Under the pieces are notes generated by a model. The model did no database searches. It was not told the origin of the DNA and worked only from the letters and a program-made list of their open reading frames with translations. This document shows positions 62,818-64,000 of a DNA stretch of 64,000 bases, in pieces. The stretch comes from Microbulbifer sediminum (GTDB lineage Bacteria > Pseudomonadota > Gammaproteobacteria > Pseudomonadales > Cellvibrionaceae): positions 124,001 to 188,000 of the forward strand of contig NZ_JAJSAP010000001.1 of NCBI RefSeq assembly GCF_021729035.1, given 5' to 3'. The first letter of the stretch is position 1, and each line of letters opens with the position of its first letter. The translations under genes were made by a program, and so were the position numbers.

Positions 62818-63531
62818 TCACGGCGCCCAGTAGACAGTCACCGGCTTCCGTCCCTGGCGAAGGACGCTGCGAATTGGCATCGCCAGTTCATCTGTCCCGA
62901 GCAGGGCCTCACGGTAAACTTTCAGCTTCTCGTCGCCGGTGATCAGTAGCTTGATATCCCGCGACTGCAGGATTGCCGACAGACTCAGCGTCATGCGCTC
63001 GGTATGGCTACCGGTAACTTCGCTTTGCTTTGCCGTGATTGCCCGGCAGAGTTGCTCTGCATCCGGATCGAGTGCCTGCTCAAGTCCCTCGGAATGCGGG
63101 AACAGGGAGGCAGTGTGCCCGTCGCTGCCCATACCCAGCAGGCATACATCAAAGGGTCGCGGCAACTCGGCGTAAGCGCGCTCGCAGTCCGATTGGCCCG
63201 CCGCTGCGCTCTGGTGCGCATTTTTCATACCCAGGAAAGGCGCCTCGGCGGCATTGTGTTGCAGCAGGCTCTTCTGGATAAAAGTGTGGTTACTGCCGTT
63301 CTCACCAGGTTCAACCCAGCGCTCATCCACCAGCGCCACATTGATCTGTTTCCAGGGCAACGGTCGCTTCGACAAGGCGCGGTAAACCGCTTCCGGCGAG
63401 CTGCCGCCGGACACCAGGAAAGTCGCCTGGTCATGTTCCTTGATTCCGCGCTGCAGGGCGCTGGCACAATCATTGGCTAGCGCCATCACCAGGCGTTCGC
63501 GATCCGAATAAAACTTTTCTTCTACCATCAT
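62818..63531 (-). CDS. pgl: 6-Phosphogluconolactonase
   Basis: 237 residues of the DevB/NagB-like fold. It hydrolyses 6-phosphogluconolactone made by Zwf. Motifs: LVSGGSSPEAVYRAL at about 39-53, VDERWVEPGENGSNHTFI (in part DERWVEPGENGSN) with the active-site region, and LGMGSDGHTASLFPHS. It lies between zwf and eda in the usual order. The start is the first of two adjacent ATGs. Confidence 0.95.
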   Translation of the reverse strand: MMVEEKFYSDRERLVMALANDCASALQRGIKEHDQATFLVSGGSSPEAVYRALSKRPLPWKQINVALVDERWVEPGENGSNHTFIQKSLLQHNAAEAPFLGMKNAHQSAAAGQSDCERAYAELPRPFDVCLLGMGSDGHTASLFPHSEGLEQALDPDAEQLCRAITAKQSEVTGSHTERMTLSLSAILQSRDIKLLITGDEKLKVYREALLGTDELAMPIRSVLRQGRKPVTVYWAP

Positions 63532-63590
63532 GGCTTCTGGCCCCGAGTGGTCTCATTTCAGTTGATTGCTTGTCCGTGCCGGCAAGCCCG

Positions 63591-64000
63591 CTACTGGGCG
63601 TTAAACCAGTGCCGCCCATCTTCCTCCAGCAGTTCGCTGGCGGCCTTGGGGCCCCAGCTACCCGCGCGGTAAAGATGCGGCTGGCTGCCGGTTTCGCGCC
63701 AGTGATCGATGATCGGGTCGACCCAGGCCCAGGCCGCCGCCACTTCCTCGCGGTGGATAAACAGCGCAGAGTTATTCGCCGCCGCATCCAGCATCAGGCG
63801 CTTGTAGGCATCACTTTTGAAGCTGTCATAGGTTTCCGACAGGGACAGGTTGAGTTCCGCTGGCTGCAGCTCCATTTCCAGGCTGTCCATTTTCTTGGAC
63901 ATGAGAACCAGCTTGATGCTCTCTTCCGGTTGCAGGCGGATTACCAGGCGATTCGGAACTACCTGGCCGGCGCTTTCCCCGTAGACACGGTGCGAAACAT
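63591..64000 (-). CDS. zwf: Glucose-6-phosphate 1-dehydrogenase, C-terminal part (runs off the window)
   Basis: The frame reads from the window edge through NRLVIRLQPEESIKLVLMSKK to the stop at 63591, about 136 residues. These match the Zwf C-terminus: the beta-sheet strand with RLVIRLQP, then SLSETYDSFKSDAYKRLMLDA (in part DAYKRLMLDAA), TLFIHREEV-like ALFIHREEVAAAW, and YRAGSWGPKAASELLEEDG at the end. Zwf oxidises glucose-6-phosphate with NADP. The 5' part and promoter lie outside the window. Confidence 0.96.
   Translation of the reverse strand, partial: VSHRVYGESAGQVVPNRLVIRLQPEESIKLVLMSKKMDSLEMELQPAELNLSLSETYDSFKSDAYKRLMLDAAANNSALFIHREEVAAAWAWVDPIIDHWRETGSQPHLYRAGSWGPKAASELLEEDGRHWFNAQ

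Overview
The window is GC-rich bacterial chromosome from a gammaproteobacterium. Three things point to a marine, polysaccharide-using relative of Microbulbifer/Cellvibrionales (inference): the conserved order TPR lipoprotein-lolB-ispE-tRNA-Gln-prs-rplY-pth-ychF divergent from hemA-prfA-prmC, as in Pseudomonas-type genomes; a complete-looking Entner-Doudoroff/lower glycolysis block; and a TonB-receptor/SapC/halogenase locus of the kind common in marine carbohydrate degraders. I see no CRISPR array, rRNA operon, phage module or intact insertion sequence. The sequence is mostly chromosomal backbone.

Layout. 1-7020: start of a lipoprotein, a YqcC-family protein, the Fe-S helicase DinG and an acyltransferase (all minus), then divergent NhaC antiporter and a DUF3549 protein. 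7021-13856: a small cysteine-rich lipoprotein, pgi, then minus-strand MarC, a slipin/NfeD membrane-proteolysis pair and pyrB. 13998-20743: exonuclease I, argS, a short-chain reductase strikingly like the eukaryotic MAT2B subunit, a DUF2007 protein and a membrane diguanylate cyclase. 21199-26249: single-chain gcvP, a lipoprotein, a poorly coding stretch with a TTGGTA repeat, and a cold-shock/DUF1294 fusion. 26309-33916: helicase HrpB, an acyltransferase-3/SGNH protein beside a sulfotransferase-like protein, and a RhlB-type helicase. 33999-38603: DoxX, MATE transporter, secreted M14-type zinc hydrolase and a zinc CDF transporter. 38661-50729: translation, heme and envelope housekeeping genes in both directions.

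Two tRNA-Gln(UUG) genes with identical sequence (45637 and 51030) are each followed by a short element. Each element ends in a copy of the last 18-19 bases of the tRNA, and the two share a 53-bp 3' module (51 of 53 identical). This resembles the repeat organisation of the E. coli tyrT locus and is the clearest structure here that standard annotation would miss.

51535-59234 is a minus-strand unit: TonB-dependent receptor, SapC-family protein, two different flavin-dependent halogenase-like proteins and a TauE/SafE permease. It lies downstream of twin LacI-type palindromes, with a hairpin terminator/attenuator after the receptor gene. The second halogenase lacks the second Trp and the Pro of the family's WxWxIP motif. 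The permease start lies inside the end of that halogenase gene behind a near-perfect Shine-Dalgarno. The substrate is unknown and this is the best candidate for new biology in the window.

59522-64000 encodes zwf (partial)-pgl-eda-gap-pyk, which takes glucose-6-phosphate through the oxidative and Entner-Doudoroff steps to pyruvate.
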